A stretch of DNA of 64,000 nucleotides from Enterobacter oligotrophicus (GTDB taxonomy: Bacteria; Pseudomonadota; Gammaproteobacteria; Enterobacterales; Enterobacteriaceae), in assembly GCF_009176645.1 (NCBI RefSeq), contig NZ_AP019007.1:3100001-3164000 (forward strand). The letters run 5' to 3'. Position numbers and translations under genes: made by a program. The notes beneath the pieces were generated by a model that did not search any database, was not told the origin of the DNA, and saw nothing but the letters and a program-made list of their open reading frames with translations. Shown one piece after another: positions 36,701 to 46,507 of the stretch. Positions within the stretch are counted from its first letter, which is position 1; each line of letters opens with the position of its first letter.

Positions 36701-38263
36701 TTATTTCAGCAGCTTGTCCAGCATGTTGATATCGGTGTTGTTGTGCAGGTGTGGCACGGTCCAGCCGTGCTGGTCGTACTCGGACATGCAGCGGTCGACC
36801 AACGCCATCATTTTGTCCATATTGCCGGAGCTTTGTGCCTGGCGCAGACACTGCAGGCGGATCTCATCCTGGCTGCCGGAGTAGTTGATCTCGTACAGCT
36901 CGTGACGGCCGCCAAACTCGCTGCCGATGGCATCCCACATCAGTTTCAAAATCTTGATGCGTTCAACGTGGTCCATACCGTTGGAGCCGCGCACGTATTT
37001 CGCCAGATACTGGTCGATCTGCGGGTTATTCAGGTCGCGGGCGCTGGACGGCAGGTAGATCAGCCCGGAGGTGACGTTACGTTCGATGATGTTCTTGATT
37101 TTCGCGTAGGCCATCGGTGCCATCACGCGGTAGGTCTGCAGCGCCGCGTGATCCGGCAGGTACGCGCCGTTCACCCACGGCGTCGCTTCGGAGCACATGG
37201 AGTCGCTCAGCGCCCAGAACATGTTGCGCCAGGCCACCACTTCACCGAGATCAGCCTGCACGCCGCGGAACTCCAGCGTGCCGGTGCACTCCAGCGATTT
37301 TTTCAGCAGGGCGGTGATGAAATCGAGTTTTACTGCCAGACGCACGCAGGCCTGCAGCGGGTACATGCGGGCAAAGCCGCCTTCCATCGTCCAGCGACGG
37401 CAGCGGTCGAAATCGCGGTAGATCAGCACGTTTTCCCACGGGATCAGCACATGATCCATCACCAGGATCGCGTCGTTCTCATCGAAGCGGCTGGAGAGCG
37501 GGTAGTCGTAAGGGGAGCCGGTAGCGCCTGCCACCATCTCGTAAGAGGCGCGGGAGATCAGCTTCACGCCTTCGGCATCCATCGGCGCGACGAACATCAG
37601 CGCGAAGTCCGGGTTTTCGCCCATCACCTGCGCAGAGCCAAAGCCGATCATGTTGTAGTGGGTCAGCGCCGAGTTGGTCGCTACCACTTTCGCACCGCTG
37701 ACGATAATCCCGGCGTCGGTCTCTTTCTCCAGCTTGATGTAAACGTCTTTCACCTCGTCCGCCGGTTTGTGGCGGTCGATCGGTGGGTTAACGATAGCGT
37801 GGTTAAAGTACAGGCCGGTTTCCTGAATGCGGGTGTACCAGTTGCGGGCGTTCTGTTCGAACTGGCCGTAGAACGCCGGGTTAGCCCCCAGAGCACAGCC
37901 AAACGCCGCCTTGTAATCCGGGGTGCGGCCCATCCAGCCGTAGCTCAGGCGCGACCATTCGGCGATGGCATCACGCTGCTGGCGCAGGTCGTCGGTGCTT
38001 TTCGCCACGCGGAAGAACTTGTGGGTGTAGCCGCCGCTGCCGGTGTCGGTGCCCCAGCACAGCGTGTCCTGCATCTCCGGCTTGTGCAGCGCATCGTACA
38101 TCTGCGCGATGGAGGCCGCCGCGTTGCGAAAGGCCGGGTGGGTGGTGACGTCTTTGACGCGCTCGCCGTAGATATAAATCTCACGACCGTCCTGCAGGCT
38201 TTTTAAATACTCTTCGCCGGTTAACGGACGTTTGGCATCGGCGCGGAAATCTTCAGGCTTCAT
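36701..38263 (-). CDS. hpaB: HpaB, 4-hydroxyphenylacetate 3-monooxygenase oxygenase
   Basis: FADH2-dependent hydroxylase that converts 4-hydroxyphenylacetate to homoprotocatechuate. 520 residues, the expected length. It begins MKPEDFRADAKRPLTGEEYLKS and contains family segments such as GSPYDYPLSSRFDENDAI and PSSARDLNNP. It forms an operon with hpaC. A 218-base gap with REP units separates it from hpaA, so it may have its own promoter, as reported for E. coli hpaBC. Confidence 0.97.
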   Translation of the reverse strand: MKPEDFRADAKRPLTGEEYLKSLQDGREIYIYGERVKDVTTHPAFRNAAASIAQMYDALHKPEMQDTLCWGTDTGSGGYTHKFFRVAKSTDDLRQQRDAIAEWSRLSYGWMGRTPDYKAAFGCALGANPAFYGQFEQNARNWYTRIQETGLYFNHAIVNPPIDRHKPADEVKDVYIKLEKETDAGIIVSGAKVVATNSALTHYNMIGFGSAQVMGENPDFALMFVAPMDAEGVKLISRASYEMVAGATGSPYDYPLSSRFDENDAILVMDHVLIPWENVLIYRDFDRCRRWTMEGGFARMYPLQACVRLAVKLDFITALLKKSLECTGTLEFRGVQADLGEVVAWRNMFWALSDSMCSEATPWVNGAYLPDHAALQTYRVMAPMAYAKIKNIIERNVTSGLIYLPSSARDLNNPQIDQYLAKYVRGSNGMDHVERIKILKLMWDAIGSEFGGRHELYEINYSGSQDEIRLQCLRQAQSSGNMDKMMALVDRCMSEYDQHGWTVPHLHNNTDINMLDKLLK

Positions 38264-38413
38264 AGGGACCTCGTATCGGAATAAAGTTGTTAAATATATG
38301 TTTTGTTTTTGTTGTTTAATTGAAGCCTGAGAGCGGGGCGACGTGAAGGGACGATTGGGACAACGACGGGTACTTTTCGGGCGTGAGGAAGATTTGTGAT
38401 CTGTGCAGCTTTT

Positions 38414-38479
38414 AGGCGGGTGGCGCTGCGCTTACCCGCCCTACGAACGTAGCCCCGGTAAGCGCAGCGCCACCGGGGA
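38414..38479. repeat. REP-type palindromes between hpaB and hpaA
   Basis: GGCGGGTGGCGCTGCGC with TTACCCGCC, and CCCCGGTAAGCGCAGC with GCCACCGGGG. Confidence 0.75.
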
Positions 38480-38481
38480 AA

Positions 38482-39375
38482 TCATGACACCGGTACTTTC
38501 TGCGCCCTGTATGCACTTGGCGAGCACCCCACTAAGCGGTTAAAAAACCGTGCGAAATAGGCCGGATCTTTGAACCCAAGCTGCCACGCAATCTCGCTGA
38601 CCGCGCTGTCGGAGAAAAGCAGCAGACGCCTGGCTTCGCGCAACTGACGGTCGAAGATCAGCCGTTTCGGCGGGCGGTTGGCGAAGCGGCGGCAGATATC
38701 AGTCAGGCGAGATTCGGTGAGATGCAGTTCGCTGGCATATTCCGGCACCGTCCAGTGCTCATGGTAATGAACGTCAATCAGCTGATTGAAGCGCTGGAAC
38801 AGCTTCAGCTCGCCGCGCATACCGCCTGCAGCGTGGTCGTCGAGCTTCGCATTGCGCAGTAGCAGGGTGAAAACCGCCTGGGCTAACAGCGTCAGCGTAT
38901 GCTCACGGCCCGGCAGTTGCGCGGTGGATTCTCGCGCGATCAGCTGCCAGTAGTGTTTCAGCGCTGCCAGTTCGTCCGGTTTATCCGCCAGCGACAGGCA
39001 GATACCCGGCAGGCCAAACGCTTCACGCGTGCCGGGGTAGAGCACCTCCAGCAGCGGCCAGATCAGATCCTCGCGCACCGTCAGCACGTGCCCGTCGCTG
39101 TCCGATTCGGTGATAAACGCGTGCGGCACCGACGGCGGCGTGAGGACGAACAGCGGAGCCTGCACCGAGTAGCGGTGATCGTCGAGCTGAAGCTCAATCT
39201 GACCGGTATCGAGAAAGTGCATCTGAAAATACTGGTCGTGGCGATGCGCCTGCATGTCGCGGCCAAAGAAGGCCGCCATGCGGGCGAACGACTGGTAATG
39301 CACATCGTCGGTGCCCAGACTTTCGTCGTACTCTTTGCTGATGTCGATGTTAGCGATCGGACTCTGGCACATCAT
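38482..39375 (-). CDS. hpaA: HpaA, AraC-type activator of hpaBC
   Basis: A 297-residue AraC/XylS regulator with an N-terminal cupin (MQAHRHDQYFQMHFLDTGQ) and C-terminal HTH pair (EYASELHLTESRLTDICRRF, then IAWQLGFKDPAYFARFFNRLVGCSPSAYR). In E. coli W, HpaA activates hpaBC with 4-hydroxyphenylacetate. It follows hpaX by 5 bases. Start at 39375 or the next Met codon. Confidence 0.95.
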   Translation of the reverse strand: MMCQSPIANIDISKEYDESLGTDDVHYQSFARMAAFFGRDMQAHRHDQYFQMHFLDTGQIELQLDDHRYSVQAPLFVLTPPSVPHAFITESDSDGHVLTVREDLIWPLLEVLYPGTREAFGLPGICLSLADKPDELAALKHYWQLIARESTAQLPGREHTLTLLAQAVFTLLLRNAKLDDHAAGGMRGELKLFQRFNQLIDVHYHEHWTVPEYASELHLTESRLTDICRRFANRPPKRLIFDRQLREARRLLLFSDSAVSEIAWQLGFKDPAYFARFFNRLVGCSPSAYRAQKVPVS

Positions 39376-39380
39376 CGCCC

Positions 39381-40715
39381 CTAATGGATCTTCTGCGCCG
39401 CAATATTGGGTTCACGCACCTGGCTCTCCCGCTGCGTCATCGGAATACGCGTCAGCACCAGCGCGCCGACCACCAGCAGCCCGGCGACGAACCACAGCCC
39501 CGAACTGAAGCTGCCGGTCGCGTCGCGCAGGATGCCGATTAACAGCGGGCTGACGGCTGAACCGACGTTGCCGATGGCGTTAATCACCGCCAGCGCCACC
39601 GCGCGGGACTGCAGGCTAATAACCTGATCCGGCGTGGTCCAGAATATCGCCATGGCGGTAAACGATCCGGTTGAGGCCATGATGATGCCAAGCAGCTGGA
39701 TCAGGCTGTGATCGGTTGCCGAGGCGAGCATCCATCCCGCCGCCGCGAACAGGTACGGCAGGATGGTGTGCTTTTTTCGCTCTTTCAGCCTGTCGGAGCG
39801 GCGGCTCCACCAGATCATCCCGAGGATGGTGCAAAACTGCGGGATCGCCGCCAGCAGGCCGATCACAATGTTGCTGCTGCCGGTGTTGAAGCTCTGCAGG
39901 ATCTGCGGCGTCCAGATGTTGATCGCGCTCAGCGTGTTGGTCAGGCAGAAGTAGGCCAGCGTATAGAGCAGCACTGCGGGCGTTAGCACTTCGCGAAGCG
40001 TCGATCGTGGCGTGACGGATTGGGCAACGGCGATCTCCTGCTCGCGGGCGATCATCGTTTTCAGCGCCTGTTTTTCGTCCTCATCCAGCCAGGTGGCCTG
40101 ATCCGGCGTGTCGTTGAGGTAAAACCAGGTCACCACGCCGAGCACGACCGACGGCAGCCCTTCCAGCAGGAACAGCCACTGCCAGCCTTTGAGGTTCCAC
40201 AGCCCGTCCATCGCCAGAATGTACCCGGAGAGGATCGAGCCGAGCATCATGGTCACCGGCATGGCGATCATAAACAGCGCGTTGGCACGGGCGCGGTGAT
40301 AGGCCGGGAACCACCAGGTGAGATAGACCAGAATGCCAGGCAGGAAACCGGCCTCGGCAATGCCCACCAGCATGCGCAGCACGTAAAGCGTTTCGGGGCT
40401 GGTGGCGAACATGGTGCAGGTGGAGGCGATACCCCACACCACCATGATCCCGGCGATCCAGCGACGCGCGCCGACCTTCGCCAGCATGATGTTGCTGGGG
40501 ATACCGCACAGTACGTAGGTGACGTAAAACAGCGTCGCCGCCAGGCCAAACATGGTGGAGGTGAGGCCCAGATCTTTACCCATCGTCAGCCCGGCAAAGC
40601 CAATGTTAATGCGGTCGAGAAACGAAAAGACAAACAGGATAAAGAGAAACACGATCAAACGACGGAACAGCTTATTAATCACGCGATGTTCTACAGCTTG
40701 AGTTGAGGTCGTCAT
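39381..40715 (-). CDS. hpaX: HpaX, 4-hydroxyphenylacetate MFS transporter
   Basis: MFS importer of the anion:cation symporter group, about 444 residues and 12 membrane segments. The signature FSFLDRINIGFAGLTMGKDLGLT marks helix 1. The ATG at 40715 has GGAG 8 bases upstream and is preferred to a GTG at 40727. It lies between hpaI and hpaA. Confidence 0.95.
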   Translation of the reverse strand: MTTSTQAVEHRVINKLFRRLIVFLFILFVFSFLDRINIGFAGLTMGKDLGLTSTMFGLAATLFYVTYVLCGIPSNIMLAKVGARRWIAGIMVVWGIASTCTMFATSPETLYVLRMLVGIAEAGFLPGILVYLTWWFPAYHRARANALFMIAMPVTMMLGSILSGYILAMDGLWNLKGWQWLFLLEGLPSVVLGVVTWFYLNDTPDQATWLDEDEKQALKTMIAREQEIAVAQSVTPRSTLREVLTPAVLLYTLAYFCLTNTLSAINIWTPQILQSFNTGSSNIVIGLLAAIPQFCTILGMIWWSRRSDRLKERKKHTILPYLFAAAGWMLASATDHSLIQLLGIIMASTGSFTAMAIFWTTPDQVISLQSRAVALAVINAIGNVGSAVSPLLIGILRDATGSFSSGLWFVAGLLVVGALVLTRIPMTQRESQVREPNIAAQKIH

Positions 40716-40736
40716 GTTGCGCTCCACATCGTCCGT

Positions 40737-41534
40737 TCAGTAGACGGATTTATTGTTATTGACTGACGTAACCGGTTTATCGATAAAACGTGCTGCCAGC
40801 GCCTCGGCGCTGCGGGCGAGCAGGGTGGTGTCGACGCCGACGGCGACAAACAGCGCGCCGAGTTCGAGATAGCGTTTTGCCAGTTGTTCATTCGCCATCA
40901 GGATGCCGGGTGCTTTACCCGCCGCACGGATCTGCGCGATCGCATTTTCAATCGCCGCCTGAACTTCGGGGTGCTGGGGATTACCGGCAAAACCCATGTC
41001 GGCGCTGAGATCCGCCGGGCCGATAAACACGCCATCGACGCCTTCGACATCCAGGATCTGCGGCAGATTTTTCAGCGCCTCGCGGGTTTCAATCTGTACC
41101 AGCACGCACATGGCGTCGTTGGCCTGTTGCAGGTAATCCGGGATGCGGTTCCAGCGTGACGCTCTTGCCAGTGCGCTGCCCACGCCGCGAATGCCCACGG
41201 GGGGATAGCGTGTGGCACTTACCGCCAGACGCGCTTCGTCAGCGTTTTGCACCATTGGCACCAGCAGGGTTTGCGCCCCAATGTCCAGAAGCTGTTTGAT
41301 CTGCACCGGATCGTTCCACGACGGGCGCACCACCGGCTGGCTGGCATATGGCGCGATGGCCTGCAGCTGCGTTAAGACGGTCTGCACGTTATTTGGCGCA
41401 TGTTCGCCGTCGATCAGCAGCCAGTCGAAGCCCGCGCCTGCCAGCAGTTCGGCGCTATAGCTGCTGGTCAGCCCCAGCCACAGGCCGATTTGCGGCCGGC
41501 CCGATTTCAGCGCTGCTTTGAAAGCGTTTTGCAT
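40737..41534 (-). CDS. hpaI: HpaI, 4-hydroxy-2-oxoheptanedioate aldolase
   Basis: Class II aldolase that splits 4-hydroxy-2-oxoheptanedioate into pyruvate and succinate semialdehyde. 265 residues. Known E. coli active-site residues are in place: His45, Arg70, and metal ligands Glu149 and Asp175 (VQIET and GPADLS). AGGAGAG precedes the start. It lies 9 bases after hpaH. Confidence 0.97.
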   Translation of the reverse strand: MQNAFKAALKSGRPQIGLWLGLTSSYSAELLAGAGFDWLLIDGEHAPNNVQTVLTQLQAIAPYASQPVVRPSWNDPVQIKQLLDIGAQTLLVPMVQNADEARLAVSATRYPPVGIRGVGSALARASRWNRIPDYLQQANDAMCVLVQIETREALKNLPQILDVEGVDGVFIGPADLSADMGFAGNPQHPEVQAAIENAIAQIRAAGKAPGILMANEQLAKRYLELGALFVAVGVDTTLLARSAEALAARFIDKPVTSVNNNKSVY

Positions 41535-41543
41535 GGTTCTCTC

Positions 41544-42347
41544 CTAAACAAAACGGCAACTGATGGAGCCCATGTTGCCGTAGTCCACGTGGAAGGTATC
41601 GCCTCTGCTGGCCGCCACCGGGCGGGTGAACGATCCGCCGAGGATGATCTGGCCCGGTTCAAGCTGCACGTCGTATGGCGCAAGTTTGTTTGCCAGCCAC
41701 GCCACGCCGTTCGCCGGGTGGTTAAGCACGCCTGCGGCGACGCCAGTCTCTTCAATCACGCCGTTGCGGTAGAGCAGGGCGGAGATCCAGCGCAGATCCA
41801 GCTCGTCGGGCTTAATCGGGCGGCCGCCGAGGATCACGCCAGCGTTGGCGGCGTTGTCGGAGATGGTGTCGAACACTTTGCGCGGGCGTTGGGTTTCCGG
41901 GTCAACGTTGTGGCAGCGGGCGTCAATCAGCTCCAGCGCGGGGATGACGTAATCCGTAGCGTTATAGACGTCGAAGATGGTGCAGTTCGGGCCGCGCAGC
42001 GGTTTCGCCAGCACGAACGCCAGCTCCACTTCGATGCGCGGGACGATAAAGCGATCGACGGGGATATCGCAGCCGTCATGAAAGAACATGTCATCCAGCA
42101 GCGCGCCGTAGTCCGGTTCGCTGATTTGCGAGCTGGCCTGCATCGCTTTTGAGGTCAGGCCGATCTTGTGGCCTTTCAGTACGCGGCCTTCGGCGATTTT
42201 CAGGCTCACCCATTCGCGCTGTACGGCGTAGGCGTCGTCAATGGTGATCGTCGGGTAGTCGAGCGAGATCTGGCGGATCTGCTCGCGGGATTGCTCCGCC
42301 TGATGCAGGCGGTGGGCGATCAGGGTATGGGTGTGTTTGTCGAGCAT
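41544..42347 (-). CDS. hpaH: HpaH, 2-oxo-hept-4-ene-1,7-dioate hydratase
   Basis: Mg2+-dependent hydratase of the MhpD/HpaH family, 267 residues as in E. coli. The sequence [12 protein letters not shown] and [12 protein letters not shown], with LGGRPI, is typical. It is the last hydration step before HpaI. A 129-base gap with a palindromic repeat separates it from hpaF. Confidence 0.97.
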   Translation of the reverse strand: MLDKHTHTLIAHRLHQAEQSREQIRQISLDYPTITIDDAYAVQREWVSLKIAEGRVLKGHKIGLTSKAMQASSQISEPDYGALLDDMFFHDGCDIPVDRFIVPRIEVELAFVLAKPLRGPNCTIFDVYNATDYVIPALELIDARCHNVDPETQRPRKVFDTISDNAANAGVILGGRPIKPDELDLRWISALLYRNGVIEETGVAAGVLNHPANGVAWLANKLAPYDVQLEPGQIILGGSFTRPVAASRGDTFHVDYGNMGSISCRFV

Positions 42348-42373
42348 GGCGATATCCTGTTTTTATTTGTTTT

Positions 42374-42463
42374 CTCCCTCTCCCCGTGGGAGAGGGCCGG
42401 GGTGAGGGCATCAGGCCGCAGTGGTATCCCCTCACCCTAACCCTCTCCCACAGGGAGAGGGGA
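42374..42463. repeat. Inverted pair of CCCTCTCCC-type dispersed palindromes
   Basis: CCCTCTCCCCGTGGGAGAGGG and a downstream inverted copy (42427-42463) with CCCTCACCCTAACCCTCTCCC. Both halves can fold alone, and together can form a long cruciform. It sits inside the hpa operon. Elements of this look are common between genes in gammaproteobacteria. Confidence 0.75.
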
Positions 42464-42476
42464 CTGACCGAGCGCG

Positions 42477-42857
42477 TTACTTAAACAAGGCGTGCACGTT
42501 GTTTTGTTTGTAATTGAGCGTCGGGTGCAGCTCGGCGAGCTCAAACGACAGCGCCAGATAACGGCTCGCCATTAGCTCTACAAAGTGGGTTTTGATCAGC
42601 GCAAACAGCATCTCCGCCACTTCTTCACGGCTTTCCAGGCTGCGTCCCGCGCCGATCTTCAGCGTCATGTGCACAAAGGCGTAATCATGCTTCCCGTCGG
42701 CCATCTGCCAGGTATCCAGCCAGTGCGCACGGCTGCGGATGCCGCCGAGCGGGAAAATGCCCGTGGCGGCCAGCGCCTCGTTCACTTTGGCGAACAACCC
42801 CGGCAGGTCGGCCTGCTCGCGAATATTGTCGGTACATTCAGCAATAAAGTGCGGCAT
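42477..42857 (-). CDS. hpaF: HpaF, 5-carboxymethyl-2-hydroxymuconate isomerase
   Basis: A 126-residue tautomerase-fold isomerase. After removal of Met the N-terminal proline (MPHFIAECTDNI) is the catalytic base. It acts after HpaE. It starts 9 bases after the hpaD stop. Confidence 0.96.
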   Translation of the reverse strand: MPHFIAECTDNIREQADLPGLFAKVNEALAATGIFPLGGIRSRAHWLDTWQMADGKHDYAFVHMTLKIGAGRSLESREEVAEMLFALIKTHFVELMASRYLALSFELAELHPTLNYKQNNVHALFK

Positions 42858-42866
42858 GGTGGCTCC

Positions 42867-43718
42867 TTACGCGGGCAGCGGGAAAACGGCGTTGACCTGG
42901 CCGGTGCCGGAGCTGGCGAACAGCTCGGTGAGAAACTCCACCTTGCCCTCGTACTTGTCCCAGCCGAGCATCCCCAGCAGCATCACCGTGTCGTGCATGT
43001 TGCCCTCGCCGTAGCAGTAGTCGGCGTACTCCGGCAGCATGCTGCAAAACTCCCTGAACTGGCCTTCGCGCCACAGCTTCACCACGCGCTCGTCCATCTG
43101 GCGGTCGAACTCGCGGGTGTAGCTGTTCATCCCTTCTTCCGCACGCTGGTCGTCGATAAAGCGGTGCGAGAGCGAGCCGCTGGCAAGCACCGCCACGGTG
43201 CCGTCATATTTTTCAATCGCGCTGATGATGGCCTCACCGAGCCTGCGGCTGTCGGCGAAGTCGTGAACCGTGCAGAACGCCGAGATGGAGATCACTTTGA
43301 AATGTTTATCGCTGTTCATGTAGCGCATCGGCACCAGCGTGCCGTACTCCAGCTTGAGGCTCGGGATGTTGTGCGCTTTGGCGCGCACGCCGCGCTTCAC
43401 CGCTTCGTCGGCAATCAGCTGCCCGAGTGCCGGGTTGCCGTCGTAGTCGTAGGTCATGTCGCGGATAAAGTGCGGCAGTTCGTTGCTGGTGTAGACGCCT
43501 GAGAAGTGATCCGCACAGTTGATGTGATACGCGCTGTTCACCAGCCAGTGGGTGTCGAACACGATGATGGTGTCCACGCCCAGCTCGCGGCAGCGCTTGC
43601 TGATCTCTTTATGCCCGTCGATGGCCGACTGGCGACAGCCGTGGTTTTTGCCCGGCAGTTCAGAGAGATACATTGACGGAACGTGTGTGATTTTTGCTGC
43701 TAAGGCTAATTTTCCCAT
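42867..43718 (-). CDS. hpaD: HpaD, homoprotocatechuate 2,3-dioxygenase
   Basis: Fe(II) extradiol ring-cleaving dioxygenase that opens homoprotocatechuate. From the ATG at 43718 it is 283 residues (MGKLALAAKITHVPSMYLSE), matching E. coli HpaD; the ATG at 43733 lies inside hpaE. Metal and active-site histidines fall in ITHVPS, FDTHW and GSLSHRF. The gap to hpaE is 2 bases. Confidence 0.97.
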   Translation of the reverse strand: MGKLALAAKITHVPSMYLSELPGKNHGCRQSAIDGHKEISKRCRELGVDTIIVFDTHWLVNSAYHINCADHFSGVYTSNELPHFIRDMTYDYDGNPALGQLIADEAVKRGVRAKAHNIPSLKLEYGTLVPMRYMNSDKHFKVISISAFCTVHDFADSRRLGEAIISAIEKYDGTVAVLASGSLSHRFIDDQRAEEGMNSYTREFDRQMDERVVKLWREGQFREFCSMLPEYADYCYGEGNMHDTVMLLGMLGWDKYEGKVEFLTELFASSGTGQVNAVFPLPA

Positions 43719-43720
43719 GA

Positions 43721-45187
43721 TCAGATCCCCCATTTTGGAATCGGATGGTCGCCCATGGAGATACAGACGTTTTTCATCTCCGCGAAGACCTCGAAGCTGT
43801 ACTCGCCGCCTTCGCGACCGGTGCCGGAGGCTTTTACGCCGCCAAACGGCTGACGGAGGTCGCGCACGTTCTGGGTGTTCACAAATACCATTCCGGCTTC
43901 AATGTTGCGTGCCAGACGCAGCACTTTGCTGACGTCCTGCGTCCAGATGTATGACGCCAGACCGTACTCGACGTCGTTCGCCAGACGCAGACCTTCCGCT
44001 TCGTCTTTGAACGGCAGCAGGCAGGCCACCGGCCCGAAGATCTCCTCCTGCGCCACGCGCATCCGGTTGTCGACGTCCGCCAGCACGGTCGGGCGCAGGA
44101 AGTTGCCGCCTTGCAGGTGCGCAGGCAGATCGGTTGGTTTGTCCGGGCCGCCCGCCAGCAGGGTCGCGCCTTCCTCAATGCCGAGGCGGATATAGCCGGA
44201 GACTTTCTCCCAGTGCTGCTTGCTGATCAGCGCGCCAATCTGGGTGTTCGGATCGGTCGGGTCGCCCACGCGCAGGCGGTTGGCGCGTTCGGCAAAGCGT
44301 TTGACGAATTCCGGGTAGATGCTCTGCTGGATGAAGATGCGTGAGCCTGCGGTGCAGCGCTCGCCGTTAATGGAGAAGATGGTGAACAGGGCGGCGTCCA
44401 GCGCGCGCTCAATGTCGGCATCTTCAAATATCAGCACCGGGGATTTGCCGCCCAGCTCCATGGAGTATTTCTTCAGCCCGGCGTTTTTCATGATGTTGCG
44501 CCCGGTGGCGGTGCCGCCGGTAAAAGAGACGGCGCGAACGTCGTGGTGGCGCACCAGCGCGTCGCCCGCCGTGGCACCGTAGCCCTGCACCACGTTCAGC
44601 ACGCCCGCCGGGATGCCCGCTTCCAGCGCCAGTTCGCCCAGACGATCGGCAGTCAGCGGGGAGAGTTCAGACATCTTCAGCACCGCCGTGTTGCCCAGCG
44701 CCAGGCACGGCGCGACCTTCCAGGTGGCGGTCATAAACGGCACGTTCCACGGCGACACCAGCGCGCAAACCCCGACCGGCTGCACCAGGGTGTAGTTCAG
44801 CATTTTGTCGTCGACCGGATAGGTTTTGCCGTTCATCTGCTGGCACACTTCGGCGAAGAACTCGAAGTTGTGCGAGGCGCGTGGAATGAGCACGTTTTTG
44901 GTCTGGTGGATCGGCAGGCCGGTATCGGCGGTTTCCATGGCGGCGATCTCGGGCACGTTCTGGTCAATCAGATCGCCCAGCCGACGCATCAGGCGCGCGC
45001 GCTCTTTCATCGGCAGGTTGGCCCATTTCGGGAAGGCTTCTTTAGCGGCGGCAACGGCCTGATGGATCTCGGTTTCACCGCCTGAGGCGACTTCCGCTAA
45101 TACCTCGCCGGAGGCCGGGTTGGTGGTGTGGAAGTAGTCGCTTCCGGCGACGTTTTTACCGTTGATCCAGTGGTTAATCTTTTTCAT
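43721..45187 (-). CDS. hpaE: HpaE, 5-carboxymethyl-2-hydroxymuconate semialdehyde dehydrogenase
   Basis: NAD-dependent aldehyde dehydrogenase, 488 residues. Glu245 in MELGGKSP and the catalytic Cys278 in NGERCTAGSR. The start overlaps the hpaG stop by 4 bases (ATGA), so the two are coupled. Confidence 0.97.
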   Translation of the reverse strand: MKKINHWINGKNVAGSDYFHTTNPASGEVLAEVASGGETEIHQAVAAAKEAFPKWANLPMKERARLMRRLGDLIDQNVPEIAAMETADTGLPIHQTKNVLIPRASHNFEFFAEVCQQMNGKTYPVDDKMLNYTLVQPVGVCALVSPWNVPFMTATWKVAPCLALGNTAVLKMSELSPLTADRLGELALEAGIPAGVLNVVQGYGATAGDALVRHHDVRAVSFTGGTATGRNIMKNAGLKKYSMELGGKSPVLIFEDADIERALDAALFTIFSINGERCTAGSRIFIQQSIYPEFVKRFAERANRLRVGDPTDPNTQIGALISKQHWEKVSGYIRLGIEEGATLLAGGPDKPTDLPAHLQGGNFLRPTVLADVDNRMRVAQEEIFGPVACLLPFKDEAEGLRLANDVEYGLASYIWTQDVSKVLRLARNIEAGMVFVNTQNVRDLRQPFGGVKASGTGREGGEYSFEVFAEMKNVCISMGDHPIPKWGI

Positions 45188-46476
45188 TTTGCAGTCTCCT
45201 CGCTGACAATCCGGTTCACCAGGCGGCCCACGCCTTCCACTTCCACCACCACTTCGTCACCCGGTACCACGTCGGACAGCCCTTTGGGGGTGCCGGTGGC
45301 AATCATGTCGCCCGGCTGCAGGGTCATAAAATCGCTCAGGTACGCAATCAGGAACGGGATGCTGAAGATCAGATCTGCCGTGGTGCCTTCCTGACGCAAT
45401 TCGCCGTTGACGAAGGTGCGAAGGCGAAGGTTGTGCGGCTCGGGAATGGCTTCTTTTGGCACGATGTTCGGGCTGATGGGGGTCAGCCCGTCGCGACTTT
45501 TCACCCGCAGGTTCGGGCGGTAGTAGTTTTCCAGGTAGTCGCGGATGGCGTAGTCGTTACAGACTGTGTAGCCCGCAACAACGTCCATTGCCTCGGCTTC
45601 GCTCACCTTGCGGGCGGTTTTGCCGATGGCCACCACCAGCTCCGCTTCGTAGTGCATATATTCAACGTTGTTCGGGCGTACCGAGGTCTGGTTATCGCCG
45701 TTGAAGGTGTTGGGGGCTTTGATAAATACCAGCGGCTCGGTGGGCGGCGTAAACGCCAGTTCGCTGGCGTGGTCGGCGTAGTTCAGCCCGAGGGCGAAGA
45801 GCGTGGCGTGCGGGTGCGGGCCGTGAGCGATGGCAACGTCGCGCTCATCCACCACCGGGTTTTCCAGCGGCGGAAAACCTTTCGCCAGAATGCGCACACG
45901 ATCGCCCGGCTGCAGCGGCACGCGTGAGTGCGGCGTGCCGAGCAGGATCGCATCGCCGGGGTTGAGGGTGGCGAATTCGCTCAGGGCGCTGAGCAGTTCG
46001 GCGGCATTGCGCTGAAGATCGGCGGTGTTCCAGTGGTCCGCTTCGCGACCGTTGATTTCGGTGATGATGGTCAGGTTATCAACGTTATCAACGTTATCAA
46101 CGGTGGTCATTTCACCCAGCGGACAAAATCCGTCGCGGCATTTGGCTTTGATCGCCGGGCGGTAAAAGCTCTCTTCCGGCAGGCTCACTTCGTTCGCCAG
46201 CGCATATCCGGCGATGTACTCCGGTGCGTCTTCCACACGTACCTTACTGGCTATTTTGCCGACCACCAGCGCCACTGTCGCGCCACTTAAGACCGTTTCG
46301 CCCTGCGGGAACGGGATCGGCTCACCCGTGCGGATCACGGTGTTATGCGGCTTGATAAACCAGACGGCGGTTTTCGGCGGCGTGTTGTAGGGGGCTTTTT
46401 CAAACGCCTCACCCCAGGCTTCACGCTGGCTTTGATGGTTCAGCGCTACGGCAAAAACAGTACCTTTCATTGACAT
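45184..46476 (-). CDS. hpaG: HpaG, bifunctional isomerase/decarboxylase
   Basis: Two fused FAH-type domains (about 1-205 and 215-430) that decarboxylate 5-oxopent-3-ene-1,2,5-tricarboxylate and isomerise the product. It matches E. coli HpaG to the end (VNRIVSEETAK). An oddity near residue 125-135 is a VDN-VDN-VDN tripeptide repeat, where E. coli has a single VDN; it comes from three tandem 9-base units (46073-46104 region). It is the first gene of the meta operon, divergent from hpaR. Confidence 0.96.
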   Translation of the reverse strand: MSMKGTVFAVALNHQSQREAWGEAFEKAPYNTPPKTAVWFIKPHNTVIRTGEPIPFPQGETVLSGATVALVVGKIASKVRVEDAPEYIAGYALANEVSLPEESFYRPAIKAKCRDGFCPLGEMTTVDNVDNVDNLTIITEINGREADHWNTADLQRNAAELLSALSEFATLNPGDAILLGTPHSRVPLQPGDRVRILAKGFPPLENPVVDERDVAIAHGPHPHATLFALGLNYADHASELAFTPPTEPLVFIKAPNTFNGDNQTSVRPNNVEYMHYEAELVVAIGKTARKVSEAEAMDVVAGYTVCNDYAIRDYLENYYRPNLRVKSRDGLTPISPNIVPKEAIPEPHNLRLRTFVNGELRQEGTTADLIFSIPFLIAYLSDFMTLQPGDMIATGTPKGLSDVVPGDEVVVEVEGVGRLVNRIVSEETAK

Positions 46477-46507
46477 ATTCCTCAGGCCGGATTTCCGATA
46501 TCGATTT

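Noticed and set aside
36684..36851. Upstream extension of hpaC
   Set aside because: It overlaps the end of hpaB; the ATG at 36683 has GGGAGG and matches HpaC.
36683..38206. 507-codon open frame on the plus strand
   Set aside because: Antisense to hpaC/hpaB; composition is a shadow of GC-rich codon use and no family is seen.
46073..46104. Short tandem repeats as a CRISPR-like array
   Set aside because: Units are 9 bases, in frame inside hpaG and without spacers.
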